A DNA stretch of 64,000 nucleotides from Betaproteobacteria bacterium (GCA_013298765.1 JAAFJA010000001.1:496001-560000), one strand, 5' to 3'. Counted from the first letter of the stretch, positions 16,608 to 25,664 are shown. Notes: generated from the sequence alone by a model not told the origin. A program made the numbers and translations.

Positions 16608-18458
16608 CTAAGTCAACATCAAATGGATTCTCTTTAACCACCCAATTAGTTCGTCGTTCGCATCTTGCTCCTTAAGTCGAGCTACTGTCATCTTCGAAGC
16701 AGCTTCACGATTAAGTCGATACTTTGCTCTGCCCACCTTCTTCGCGAATTTTTCCGAATCAGCTAGTACGTCCGTCCAAGGACTTCCACAATCCGCTGCC
16801 TCGTGGACTCCCCTAGCAACAATTTCCGGTACATCGCAAGTTTCAGTGAAGGCGACCTTGACGCCATCAATGCCATCCGCGATTGCGTCAGGATGCAGAT
16901 AGTTTTCAAGCTCTCTTTTGCTGGTAAGTACTGCCCATGAACCATCGCCGCGAGCGTTTACGGAATCACAGGCAGACTGGTACTTGGGAGGCACAGCAAC
17001 ATCACGGTCGTAAATATGCACCTCTCGCAATTTAAGGTTTCGCAAATAGCGTTTCTCCACCCAATGCTTTAGCGATCCGCCGCCAAGAGGTATCAGGGCT
17101 ACGCGGTCATCCGCAGCGAAATCTACAACATCGTTCGTCACACTCTTAACAATTGCGCTGAGTCTTTCGAAAAATTCGATGTCGTTCGTTCCCTCCACAA
17201 AAACCAACGCTTGAACCCTTCGATCCGGGAGCACACCAAGGTCAGTTGCAATCGCAATCAAGTCGCTGTCGGTGCAACGCGTCACCGAAGTGGTAGCGTC
17301 GCCGTTTTTGTAGACGTGACGGAGACTCTCGACGGGAAGTAAGCCCGCCAATCCTGGGGTGTGTGAAGTGGTCAGAACTTGCGTGTTACCGTCCATTGCC
17401 AGTTCGTTCAGCGCTTTAACAAGAAGCTTCTGGTTATCCGGGTGTTGGGACGTCTCTGGCTCTTCAATTGCATAAATGACGCTCAGCGAACCTTTCTCTG
17501 CGCGACGTCTCTCCGCCTCTGCTCTAAAAAAATTCAGCAGAATGAGGCGTCGAACACCGCTTCCCCGTTTATTAATCGGGATGTTGTTGTCACCCACTAA
17601 CCCAAACTTGAATACGTCCCATTTGGGATCGGTCTTGAAAAAAGGCTTAAGCTCACTCGCCAGCCGAGCATCCATCTCGGTTAGCTTCGCAAGCGTCCTG
17701 TTTGCTACGTCCTCGGCGCGAACTCGCACTGCGTCCTCAATCTTCTTCAATTCAGTATCGAGTTCTTTTAGTACTTGCGAAATCGCAAACTTGAGTGGGT
17801 CTTGAACCTCGTCATCGCCATCCTGGCTTGCCCGATCTGAACGAAACAGGGCGTAAACGGGCAGTTTCGTCTTGATTTGATCCCAGACTTTTTTGGCGTC
17901 CTCCTTGTCTAGCGGAATCAAGAGTGTTTCAAAGGCGAGTGGTTGGCAAGCCACTCGAATCGCCTTGCGCATGCTGGCGTTAACCGTGAGATTTACGCTG
18001 GATTCGTCTAATGCAAGTTTCTTAACGCGAGCTTTCAACTCGCTATTTTTTAGCGTGAGCAGGTCATTTGCATCTGCGTTAGTAGGGTGTCGCGCAACGG
18101 CAAAAATCGACTCTTTGAGCGATTTTCCAGAGCAGTCCCACCGCTTAACTATCTCGAGCTCGTTGTTTTCATTGACGAGGTATTCCGCAGACAAAGTTGT
18201 CGTCGCAGCAGCATCAAGAACGATTTCTTCTGGCAGATTTGTGAAAGAACATGCGATAGAAATTACCGCGTCGCTGCTGCGGACGCATAAATCGCCCTGC
18301 TCCGGCTTTTGGTCGTTTAAGAAAATGTCGAGCGCATCTAAGATCGTAGACTTACCGACATCGTTTTTTCCGATAAGTACCGTGAGATCGTCAATCGCGA
18401 CACGGGTTCGAGCAGCATAGCCTCTAAAGTTTTCGATAGTTAGCGCAGCGAGTTTCAT
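16608..18458 (-). CDS. OLD-family ATPase-TOPRIM nuclease (GajA-like)
   Basis: 616 aa. The N-terminal half is an ABC/SMC-type ATPase: Walker A GKNDVGKST at residues 30-38, signature-like RGSGVRRL, Walker B VIYAIEEPETSQHP, and switch TTSHTPGL. The C-terminal half is a TOPRIM nuclease: LVFVEGTNDIEFFERL gives the conserved Glu, LIPLGGGS follows, HIYDRD gives the acidic pair, and SKRELENYLHP is a typical OLD segment. This is the architecture of overcoming-lysogenisation-defect nucleases and of GajA of Gabija. ATG 18458 is chosen because AAAGG lies upstream; a TTG at 18473 would add five residues. It starts 11 nt after the helicase stop, so one transcript is likely. By eye its GC is below that of its neighbours, which suggests transfer. 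Confidence 0.9.
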   Translation of the reverse strand: MKLAALTIENFRGYAARTRVAIDDLTVLIGKNDVGKSTILDALDIFLNDQKPEQGDLCVRSSDAVISIACSFTNLPEEIVLDAAATTTLSAEYLVNENNELEIVKRWDCSGKSLKESIFAVARHPTNADANDLLTLKNSELKARVKKLALDESSVNLTVNASMRKAIRVACQPLAFETLLIPLDKEDAKKVWDQIKTKLPVYALFRSDRASQDGDDEVQDPLKFAISQVLKELDTELKKIEDAVRVRAEDVANRTLAKLTEMDARLASELKPFFKTDPKWDVFKFGLVGDNNIPINKRGSGVRRLILLNFFRAEAERRRAEKGSLSVIYAIEEPETSQHPDNQKLLVKALNELAMDGNTQVLTTSHTPGLAGLLPVESLRHVYKNGDATTSVTRCTDSDLIAIATDLGVLPDRRVQALVFVEGTNDIEFFERLSAIVKSVTNDVVDFAADDRVALIPLGGGSLKHWVEKRYLRNLKLREVHIYDRDVAVPPKYQSACDSVNARGDGSWAVLTSKRELENYLHPDAIADGIDGVKVAFTETCDVPEIVARGVHEAADCGSPWTDVLADSEKFAKKVGRAKYRLNREAASKMTVARLKEQDANDELIGWLKRIHLMLT

Positions 18459-18469
18459 ATCTTTGCCTT

Positions 18470-20302
18470 TCAACTTCTTGTAGCCAACCGCTTTCCAAAC
18501 CCACCCTCCCCACTCACCGCAATCACCAATCGCTGCGTAGCCCTCGTCGCTCCGACGTAGAACAATCTCGCCTCCTCGCGCTCATCCGCGCCCGCGTCGG
18601 GCATACGCCCTACGCCCATGAGGGCGACGACGGGGAATTCGAGGCCTTTGCTGGCGTGCATCGTCATGACCTTGATGCTGTCTGCGGTTGGGTCAAACTT
18701 TGTCGAGCTTTTCCGTAGGTGATGCGGCATGCGTGCGCGGGTGAGCGCGCCACCACATACGTCCATCTCGTCGTAGTGTCGACAGATCACCGCCATGTCA
18801 CCCCACGCGTGGCCTTCCTGATGCGCTGCGTTTAAGAGCTCGGCAATCTTTGTGGCTTCTTCGCGCAGGCTAGGCAAACGAATGATGAGCGGGGCTTCGC
18901 CGTCGCGACCACAACTGATCGGGGTGACGAGTGGCACGCCATCGTCATCTTTTTCGTCGGCGGTGAGCAGATCGGCAGCAATCAAGTTCGCGATTTGAAG
19001 GATTTGCTTGGTGTTTCGGTAGTTGATTTTGAGAATCGTGGTGCGGCCTTGCGCTTGGATTCCGACGCTCTTGAAGCTGAACTGTTTGCTGCGGCTGCGC
19101 TCGTAAATGCTTTGTGCATCGTCGTAGAGAACGAGCAAGCTGTTGGTGGTTGGGTCCACCATCTGTGTGACGAGCTTTAACCACTCGGGTTTGAAGTCAT
19201 GCCCTTCGTCGATCATGACGGCTTGATACTGGCCGCTCGGGATTTGTTTGCGGTCAACGGCGGTAATCACACGCCGCACCGCCTCTTCCATCTTCTCACC
19301 AACCTCCATCGACTGCGATGGGAATTCTTGGCCAAACGCTTTCAGTTGGTCGTAACACCACTTGTGGAAATTTACGACCACGACCTTATCGCTCAGCCCC
19401 TTCACTTCCATCGCATTCGCGAGCTTGGCGGCGAGTGGCTTGTTGTAGCAAAGGATTAGGATTGGTTTGCTCGCGGCCGTGTGCGCCTTCGCGAGATACT
19501 CCGCTCGATAGCCAAGAATCATAGTTTTGCCAGAGCCTGCAACGCCATGAATCACGCGATGCCCATCGCCCAAGCTGCGCGCGAGTTGCTCTTGTTGCAA
19601 ATCCATCACACGCATGATGCTCGGCAAATCTGCCTCCGCCTCTGGCTCTGGCCCACTAAAGAGCGAGCCTTGCGTCGGCACACGAACCTCGGGAAACATG
19701 ATCCAGCGCACACGATCCAGCTGCGGCAGCGACATCACGCTGCCGAACGAATGCGGGAACATATTCCACAGCCGTTGTTGGAATTCCTCAGCGTCGGCGG
19801 ACTCCGTCATTTCGTCGGAGCAGATGACGTAGCCCGGCGCAATCGCATTTCGCAAACCAGAATCGTTGAATTGCTTGCGCGTAATCTTGGTAAGCACGAC
19901 GCCGTGCCCCCATGCGAACAAAAGGCTCCCGCGATGTAGCCCCGCTGGCTGGATGAGTTGCGGGTCGCGCTTTAGCGCATCCACCACCTGTAGGGCGGAG
20001 TAACGAGCCTGTTGTAGTGGACTGTTAACCGCTTTCAGCAGGCCATCGACGATTATGTGCCATTGATCGCGGTCAGCTGATTGAATGATTTCTGGCCGCC
20101 AATCTTTTGTCTCCAACACCAGCAGCCCACGCCTTGGATGAAGGATTACGAAATCGGGTCGAGACTGCTTCGGCCCAACCGGCACGTCGTACCAAAGCAG
20201 GTAATCATCATCGAGCTTTTGTTCGAGCCGCTCCGCCAGCCGTCGCTCGCCCGAGGTCATGCGCGAGGCGCACGATCCAATCGCGGGAATGAGCGTTGCC
20301 AT
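18470..20302 (-). CDS. NERD-nuclease / UvrD-type superfamily 1 helicase fusion
   Basis: 610 aa, cytoplasmic. The NERD domain at about 15-110 has a PD-(D/E)xK-like set: E19, D50 in RPDFVI, and E64/K66 in LLVLETKDW. The helicase follows: Q-motif region near 234, Walker A HGVAGSGKT (252-260), Walker B MIDEGHDFKPEW, motif III LYDDAQSIYE, motif IV INYRNTKQI, motif V TMHASKGLEFPVVAL and motif VI LFYVGATRATQRLVI. All motor motifs look intact. NERD-UvrD proteins also occur alone. Here it is the first gene of an operon with an OLD nuclease, so the two probably act together on foreign DNA. Order and fusion differ from classical Gabija (GajA first, GajB without NERD). Confidence 0.9.
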   Translation of the reverse strand: MATLIPAIGSCASRMTSGERRLAERLEQKLDDDYLLWYDVPVGPKQSRPDFVILHPRRGLLVLETKDWRPEIIQSADRDQWHIIVDGLLKAVNSPLQQARYSALQVVDALKRDPQLIQPAGLHRGSLLFAWGHGVVLTKITRKQFNDSGLRNAIAPGYVICSDEMTESADAEEFQQRLWNMFPHSFGSVMSLPQLDRVRWIMFPEVRVPTQGSLFSGPEPEAEADLPSIMRVMDLQQEQLARSLGDGHRVIHGVAGSGKTMILGYRAEYLAKAHTAASKPILILCYNKPLAAKLANAMEVKGLSDKVVVVNFHKWCYDQLKAFGQEFPSQSMEVGEKMEEAVRRVITAVDRKQIPSGQYQAVMIDEGHDFKPEWLKLVTQMVDPTTNSLLVLYDDAQSIYERSRSKQFSFKSVGIQAQGRTTILKINYRNTKQILQIANLIAADLLTADEKDDDGVPLVTPISCGRDGEAPLIIRLPSLREEATKIAELLNAAHQEGHAWGDMAVICRHYDEMDVCGGALTRARMPHHLRKSSTKFDPTADSIKVMTMHASKGLEFPVVALMGVGRMPDAGADEREEARLFYVGATRATQRLVIAVSGEGGFGKRLATRS

Positions 20303-20904
20303 TAGCGCTCGCGATGCAATTCGGAAAACGGATTAAGCGTGATGACGATCATGTTGCCCCTCGCTGCAGTCATTGTTGACACCAATATACGCAGCGGCGA
20401 AAGCCTTGCAAGTCGCGTGATTCCTCCTATCAAAAGTGGGGATTGACGCGGCCACACTATTTAAAGTGGGAAGCTGAGAACAGGTTCTTAAATATCGTTA
20501 AGAGCGCTTTTAAACTGGGGGTAAAGCCCTAAAAGTAGAAATTTCCTGTACACACTAAAAAGCGTTGTTGCCCCAGTAAAAAAAGGCAAAAAGCAAAAGA
20601 GATGCTTTTGCTACCAAGAGCACAAGTGATGCGCTTCCGACGTCCATTGAGTTTTTGCATTGCCATCATCATTGACGGCGCGAAACACGTTTGGCGAGCG
20701 TGGTGCGTCGCGTCTGATCGCTGTGTATCAACGTTACGTTTGACTCATTTGACAGCCCACGCGCCGATGCCCTAAATTGCACTTGTTGGCTGCGCGTCAC
20801 AATCAATCGCGATTGCTTCTCTCTATTTACGTTTTGAGGCGTTTGGTCACCAAATGCTTCAAACGAACGCAGCTTGAACGCAACGATAAAGTCACATCCT
20901 CACA
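20303..20904. other. 602-bp gene-free, AT-richer region upstream of the helicase/nuclease operon
   Basis: No supportable gene. It must hold the operon promoter on the minus strand and the promoter of the small gene at 20905. There is a hairpin GCAAAAG-AGATG-CTTTTGC (20593-20611) without a T tract. Near the right end a 25-bp imperfect palindrome is listed separately. Confidence 0.5.
20837..20859. promoter_or_regulatory. Operator-like palindrome
   Basis: The perfect core TTTGGT-C-ACCAAA (20842-20854) extends to imperfect arms on both sides (GAGGC-G-TTTGGT / ACCAAA-T-GCTTC). It lies about 50 bp before the next start, which suits a regulator site. The regulator is unknown. Confidence 0.4.
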
Positions 20905-21162
20905 ATGAAGAAAATCCTCTTGATCGCATTTGTTCTCATCATCGGCTATTTGGGCGCGCGATATGTGGCCGGTTACAGCCTCGCCAAACAAATCGGCGCA
21001 TGCGCGACAGAGGTTAAATCAGCCGAACGATTGAAGGCCGCGAAATCCGAGAGCGAGCGACGTGAAGTGACGCTGAGTGTGATCGATTGCACCGAAAAGA
21101 AACTCTCGTTCCCTGGCTCGATGATGTTCGACAAAGAGAAGATCATCGCGTCGCTCAATTGA
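20905..21162 (+). CDS. Small exported or membrane-anchored hypothetical protein
   Basis: 85 aa. An N-terminal hydrophobic helix (residues 3-20, with two basic residues before it) is followed by a charged region with two cysteines (IGACATE and VIDCTEK) that could pair in the periplasm. No family recognised. Coding-like composition, and the start ATG with the transmembrane segment, support a real gene. It stands alone beyond a palindrome. Confidence 0.55.
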   Translation: MKKILLIAFVLIIGYLGARYVAGYSLAKQIGACATEVKSAERLKAAKSESERREVTLSVIDCTEKKLSFPGSMMFDKEKIIASLN

Positions 21163-21248
21163 TGTAGCTCGCGAAGGAAATCGCCTCTTGCATTGAGCTG
21201 AGCCGCGCGACTTGACCCGCTCAAACGGTGCGCGAAGGTGTAGCGCGG

Positions 21249-21450
21249 TTACTCCGGCAACATTCCAATTGGAGCATGCTCCGTGGCTTCAACGGCGCTG
21301 ATGGTCACAACGTCGCAGGCGTTCAATGCTTCGCCATTTTGGACGTGAACGAGTCCGTCGATTGCGGGCGCGTCAGCCCATGAGCGGGCGACGTCGATGT
21401 TGTCTTGCACGTCGTCGACGATCGCCTTGATTCGCTTGCGGAAATAGACT
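21249..21450 (-). pseudogene. Relic of a rimO 3' end (TRAM domain)
   Basis: Translated on the minus strand, this stretch reads [20 protein letters not shown], then IDGLVHVQNGEALN and VEATEHAPIGMLPE-stop. It aligns with the C-terminus of the intact rimO at 23349 ([47 protein letters not shown]-stop). About 65 codons are preserved in frame. An in-frame TGA lies about eight codons before the homology and no start codon is near, so it cannot make a complete enzyme. Many differences are synonymous or conservative, so the copy is old or came from a related rimO. Confidence 0.8.
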
Positions 21451-21590
21451 TTGAAAAAGCCTGACTTTTTTCAGAACTGCGCTGACCAAGTCGACTTGCA
21501 GCACGGCTAGGCTGGTACTCCTTGAGATCGCCGATGAGGCTGCCTGCGGTCGCGCCGGACGAAGCACGCTCACGTGAGCGCAGTAGCGAA

Positions 21591-23243
21591 CTACGGCATC
21601 AACAAGGATAGATACGCCTCAACCTGCGAGGGGGTCCAAGATGTGCCAACGTCAATGCCGTTGAACAAACCCGTCGCGGCTCGAAGTCCCAGCATGTAGC
21701 GCACGATCAAAAGGCCATCGATTGTTAGATCAAATCGAGCGTCTGCGTTTACGTCAAGCGCTCCTCGGATCGTGACAAGATAACTGCCAATTTCCGCCGA
21801 TGTTCGTGTAGCAGTGCCGTGCATTGCGCCTTGGGTAATGGCCTCACCCGTGAAACCAGCCAAGTAGCGAAGAATCATCGCTCCGTCGGTCGCGGGATCG
21901 ACAACGGAGTCAGAGGCGCTGCTCGCATCAATATTGAGCGATGGGATCACTCGAATGTCCTTGCGAACTTCAACTGCCGCAGCGTAATTGACGTTACCCG
22001 CTTGATTAGCAGCGACGACGCAACGGCCGCCACCGATGTAGCTCAGCGAGTTACCGCTCAGGCTGCACGGGCCGGAAATTAACGTAAATGTCACCGGGTT
22101 ACCGCTCGTACCACCCACTGCGCTGAGAGTTTGCGCGAGCGCGCCGAGCGCCACTGGCGATGTTGGGTTGAATCCCGTAATGTTTTGCGGAATGGGCTCA
22201 ACAACGACGTTTGCAGTGACCTCGGGCGCTGCGGCGTAATTGGCATTGCGTGCTTGATTGGCCGCGACAACGCAGGTTCCCACCCCAAAATACGCGAGCA
22301 CATTACCGCTTGAGAGCAAGCACGGTCCCGAGATTACCCTGAACGTCACCGGGATGCCGCTTGCACTACCCGTTGCGCTCAAGATCTGCGGCACAGCACC
22401 GAAGGCCACCGGCGAGACCGGAGCAAAATTCGTGATCGCTTGCGGAAGCAACAAAACCGCGTCACTTATCGCCTCTACCTCACTCGCGTTTAGTGCGCGG
22501 CTATAGATACGAACGTCGCCTAGCAGCCCTCCTAGAGGCGCGCCGGCGTTGGAGGCGTAACCCATTACCTTGAAGGGGCCAGTACCAGCGAAAGAAAGCG
22601 CAGTCTGCGCGACTGTGCTCACCAGTGCGCCGTTCAAGTACGCCCTAATGTTGCCCGCAGCCGAGTCGTACACGAACGTGTTGACCGTGGTTGTTCCAGC
22701 CAATGCGCCGCCCGGGATTAAGGTATCGGCAAGGCCCGTCCCCCGCAGAATCCAATTTGTAGATCCCGCCACCCCGTTTGTGAAGATGCGCAAACTCTGC
22801 GCAGTGAAATCACCCATCACGAAGTAGAGCGTCCCACTAGTAGATATTCCACGCGAAGCGAAGGAAATCGTCCAGGAACCGGACAAATTTGTCACCCAAC
22901 CCGTGTTTAGATAATCCGTCGAAGCCGAGAGACCCGAACCCCGGAGCGCCGTGACGTTACCCAACGTTTCGTTCGGTTGATTTTGAGCAATACCGCCCAA
23001 GATGCTCGCGCTCGCTGTGCCCGGCGGTGGCGACGACGCGCGATTGGTAACGATCGTTCCGGTCTCATCGAATTTGTAATAAAGCAATTCAGGAACTGGC
23101 GGCGCAGCCCGCGCGCCTAGAGAAACGACGCCAACGCAAGCGGCAATCACGATACGAACACGGGTCGACCAGACGCCCACCCAGCTCTCGCGCTTGCGCC
23201 CATTGAACGACGTTCGTCTCTGGATAGAAGAATTGATCGTCAT
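21591..23243 (-). CDS. Secreted LamG-like protein with two beta repeats and dockerin-like C-terminus
   Basis: 550 aa. The N-terminus has a basic stretch and a hydrophobic signal segment ending near GARAAPP. Residues about 50-230 resemble a LamG/concanavalin-like lectin domain (YYKFDETG, GLLGDVRIYSRALNASEVEAI). Two roughly 85-residue repeats follow, each with a SPVAFG/SPVALG start, SGPC and CVVAANQA..NYAAA. The last roughly 110 residues hold two acidic dockerin-like or EF-hand-like helices (DPATDGAMILRYLAGF and DVNADARFDLTIDGLLIVRY). It is probably an extracellular or surface carbohydrate-binding protein; target unknown. It lies between the rimO relic and the real rimO. Confidence 0.7.
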   Translation of the reverse strand: MTINSSIQRRTSFNGRKRESWVGVWSTRVRIVIAACVGVVSLGARAAPPVPELLYYKFDETGTIVTNRASSPPPGTASASILGGIAQNQPNETLGNVTALRGSGLSASTDYLNTGWVTNLSGSWTISFASRGISTSGTLYFVMGDFTAQSLRIFTNGVAGSTNWILRGTGLADTLIPGGALAGTTTVNTFVYDSAAGNIRAYLNGALVSTVAQTALSFAGTGPFKVMGYASNAGAPLGGLLGDVRIYSRALNASEVEAISDAVLLLPQAITNFAPVSPVAFGAVPQILSATGSASGIPVTFRVISGPCLLSSGNVLAYFGVGTCVVAANQARNANYAAAPEVTANVVVEPIPQNITGFNPTSPVALGALAQTLSAVGGTSGNPVTFTLISGPCSLSGNSLSYIGGGRCVVAANQAGNVNYAAAVEVRKDIRVIPSLNIDASSASDSVVDPATDGAMILRYLAGFTGEAITQGAMHGTATRTSAEIGSYLVTIRGALDVNADARFDLTIDGLLIVRYMLGLRAATGLFNGIDVGTSWTPSQVEAYLSLLMP

Positions 23244-23348
23244 AGCCGCCCCCGTTGCTTCTAGCGCTCGGAGTCCCAGTGTATTTGAATCTTTGACTCG
23301 TACGGCCTAGACCGTACCTGGCTCTGCGCGTCGCTTATCGAACTGTAG

Positions 23349-24698
23349 CTAAAGCAGCATTCCAATCAAATCATGCTCCGTCGCTTCGACGACGTTCACT
23401 TTCACTACGTCGCCCACGTTGAGTTCATCGCCATTTTGAATGTGAACGAGACCGTCGATCTCGGGAGCATCTGCCCAAGAGCGGGCGACGGCAATGTTGT
23501 CTTGCACATCGTCAACGATTACTTCGATTTGCTTGCCGATCTTTGCGCGCAGGCGTGCTTCCGAGATTTCGGCTTGCACTTCCATGAAGCGCTCGCGGCG
23601 CTCTTCTTTGACTTCGTCGGGCAAGTGATCGGGCAAATCGTTCGCAGTTGCGCCGTCCACTGGCGAGTAAGCAAAGCAGCCGACGCGATCCAATTGGGCT
23701 TCGCGAAGGAAATCCAGGAGCTCTTCAAACTCAGCTTCGGTTTCGCCGGGGAAGCCAACGATGAACGTGGAGCGAATGGTGAGCTCGGGACATTCTTTGC
23801 GCCACGCTTGAATGCGCTCGATGTTTTTCTCGCCACTTGCGGGGCGTTTCATGAGCTTCAGAATGCGTGGCGAGGAATGCTGAAATGGCACGTCGAGATA
23901 CGGCAACACGCGGCGCTTCGAATCAATCGTTGATTGCGCCATGAGCGGGATCACGTTGTCCACGCTCGGGTATGGGTACACGTAATGCATGCGCACCCAT
24001 GCGCCGAGTTCGCCGAGCGAATCAGCGAGTTCGAGCATGCGCGTTTTGGTGGGTTTGCCGTTCACGAAATCGGTGCGGTATTTCACGTCCACGCCGTAAG
24101 CGGATGTGTCTTGCGAAATCACGAGCAACTCTTTCACGCCCGATTTCACGAGCGATTCCGCTTCGCGCATCACTTCACCAATCGGACGCGATACGAGATC
24201 GCCACGCATGGAAGGAATGATGCAGAAGCTGCAACGATGGTTGCAGCCTTCAGAGATTTTGAGATACGCGTAGTGTTTTGGTGTGAGCTTCACGCCGTGA
24301 TCGGGCACGAGATCAATGAATTTGTTGTGCGGCTTTGGCAAGTGCAAATGCACTGCATCCATCACTTCATTCGGCGCGTGTGGGCCGGTGACGGCGAGCA
24401 CTTTCGGATGCACGTTGCGAATGAAATCGCCGCCTTCTTTCGCGCCCAGGCAACCGGTCACGATCACTTTGCCATTTTCAGCGATGGCTTCGCCAATGGC
24501 GTCCAGCGATTCGGCGACGGCGTCATCAATGAAACCGCAGGTGTTCACGACAACCAAATCGGCATCTGAGTAATCGCCCACCGTGGCGTACCCCTCGGCC
24601 TTCAGGCGCGTGAGCACTTGTTCGCTATCGACCAAGGCCTTCGGACAACCGAGCGAAACGAAACCAACTTTAGGGGCAGACTGCGCGACGGACTTCAT
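23349..24698 (-). CDS. rimO: Ribosomal protein uS12 methylthiotransferase RimO
   Basis: 449 aa, normal length. A radical-SAM enzyme that methylthiolates the conserved Asp of ribosomal protein S12. The N-terminal UPF0004 domain carries Cys in [23 protein letters not shown] and VTGCLGA. The radical-SAM CxxxCxxC is [13 protein letters not shown]. The TRAM domain is at the C-terminus. Upstream codons for [13 protein letters not shown] are encoded by a REP hairpin, so the start is taken at ATG 24698 ([10 protein letters not shown]). Confidence 0.97.
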   Translation of the reverse strand: MKSVAQSAPKVGFVSLGCPKALVDSEQVLTRLKAEGYATVGDYSDADLVVVNTCGFIDDAVAESLDAIGEAIAENGKVIVTGCLGAKEGGDFIRNVHPKVLAVTGPHAPNEVMDAVHLHLPKPHNKFIDLVPDHGVKLTPKHYAYLKISEGCNHRCSFCIIPSMRGDLVSRPIGEVMREAESLVKSGVKELLVISQDTSAYGVDVKYRTDFVNGKPTKTRMLELADSLGELGAWVRMHYVYPYPSVDNVIPLMAQSTIDSKRRVLPYLDVPFQHSSPRILKLMKRPASGEKNIERIQAWRKECPELTIRSTFIVGFPGETEAEFEELLDFLREAQLDRVGCFAYSPVDGATANDLPDHLPDEVKEERRERFMEVQAEISEARLRAKIGKQIEVIVDDVQDNIAVARSWADAPEIDGLVHIQNGDELNVGDVVKVNVVEATEHDLIGMLL

Positions 24699-24708
24699 AA
24701 ACTCGTAG

Positions 24709-24729
24709 CCCGGATGCTCGTCATCCGGG
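24709..24729. repeat. REP-like hairpin before rimO
   Basis: CCCGGATG-CTCGT-CATCCGGG. It is an inverted partner of the hairpin at 24773-24792, both flanked by GTAG/CTAC, forming a two-element BIME-like cluster. Confidence 0.65.
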
Positions 24730-24755
24730 TTCCTCAAAAAAGTGATCGCATCGCG

Positions 24756-24792
24756 ATCCTGAAAACAAAAAACCCGGATGCGAGCATCCGGG
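24756..24792 (-). terminator. Intrinsic terminator of phaR built from a REP hairpin
   Basis: On the minus strand CCCGGATG-CTCG-CATCCGGG (24792-24773) is followed directly by TTTTTTGTTTT. This is a good rho-independent terminator 23 bp after the phaR stop codon. Confidence 0.75.
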
Positions 24793-24814
24793 CTACGTAG
24801 CGTTGTGTGCGGCG

Positions 24815-25396
24815 TTACTTCTTCTCGAAGCCCGGGAAGCCAAAGCCTGGGAAGAACTGCTTGGTGCTTTCCTGCATCTTCTTTTGCATATCGATGAACA
24901 TCTTGGTCGACTGTTCAAGATAGTTACCCATCGCGCCCTGCATCGCTGGCGCTTGCATTTGCACAAATTGCTGCCAGAACTCAGGGCCATAGTTGTTGGT
25001 ATCGCCCGGGCCGAAGCTCGCACCCTGATCAGCCATTTTTTTCTGGAAATCCATAAAGGCGCGCACGTTCTGCTCAAACAATCCGCCGACTACGCCCTGC
25101 ATTGCGCCGGCGTAGAAACGGATCATCTGCGCGAGCATGTCGTTGCTAAACATTGGCATCCCCGCAGCTTCTTCTTCGAGAATGATTTGCAGAAGGATTT
25201 GGCGGGTGAGCTCTTCATTGGTCTTCGCATCGCGCACCTGGAAGGGTGAGTTTTCGATCACCATCTGGCGCACATCAGCCAGGGTGATGTAGCCGCTCGT
25301 CTGAGTATCGTAGAGACGGCGGTTTGGATACTTTTTGATGATTCGAACTGCGCGCCCAGTGCTGCTGCGCGGTCCTGTCCCTGATTTGGTCGCCAT
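24815..25396 (-). CDS. phaR: Polyhydroxyalkanoate synthesis repressor PhaR
   Basis: 193 aa. The N-terminal PHB/PHA accumulation-regulator DNA-binding domain ([20 protein letters not shown], residues about 18-37, then LADVRQMV) is followed by the PHB_acc segment and a Phe/Met/Gln-rich C-terminus that in the family binds PHB granules. PhaR represses phasin and its own gene until polymer appears. The start is ATG 25396 with AAAGGAG at correct distance; an open extension upstream has no family resemblance. It is divergent from phasin, with TGC-rich repeats between. Confidence 0.95.
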   Translation of the reverse strand: MATKSGTGPRSSTGRAVRIIKKYPNRRLYDTQTSGYITLADVRQMVIENSPFQVRDAKTNEELTRQILLQIILEEEAAGMPMFSNDMLAQMIRFYAGAMQGVVGGLFEQNVRAFMDFQKKMADQGASFGPGDTNNYGPEFWQQFVQMQAPAMQGAMGNYLEQSTKMFIDMQKKMQESTKQFFPGFGFPGFEKK

Positions 25397-25410
25397 GACG
25401 GCTCCTTTGA

Positions 25411-25600
25411 TTGTGCAGTGCCAGATTTTAGTGGACAGTGTTGGCATCTGACGGCGCGACGTGGATGATTTGCGCTGCGCAAGTCGGCAACGTGAAAGCG
25501 CTCAATCTGAGGCTAGACTCTACATTTGTGCATTGCAGCAAAAAAGACTTGAAACGGGGCGCGATTGCCATTACTATTCGTTTTGTGCACTGCAGCAAAA
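25411..25600. promoter_or_regulatory. Three TTGTGCANTGC operator-like sites between phaR and phasin
   Basis: TTGTGCAGTGC at 25411-25421, just before the phaR start. TTTGTGCATTGCAGCAAAA at 25525-25543 and TTTGTGCACTGCAGCAAAA at 25582-25600, 19 bp with a single difference and 57 bp apart. PhaR-type repressors are known to bind TGC-rich sites near phasin and phaR promoters. Assignment to PhaR is an inference. Confidence 0.65.
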
Positions 25601-25664
25601 GAGTTTCGATGGTTCGATTTACTCCCTCCTCCGCTCGCGGCGCCGCAAATACCAGGAGAAATGT

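Noticed and set aside
16608-20302. Calling the operon canonical Gabija
   Set aside because: Gene order is reversed and the helicase carries an N-terminal NERD nuclease absent from classical GajB, so only Gabija-like is justified.
21249-23348. Insertion sequence between the rimO relic and rimO
   Set aside because: The gene between encodes a secreted lectin-like protein, with no transposase motif or terminal inverted repeats seen.
25461-25664. N-terminal extension of phasin
   Set aside because: The frame is open, but this stretch contains the operator-like repeats and a good ribosome site precedes ATG 25665, where family similarity starts.
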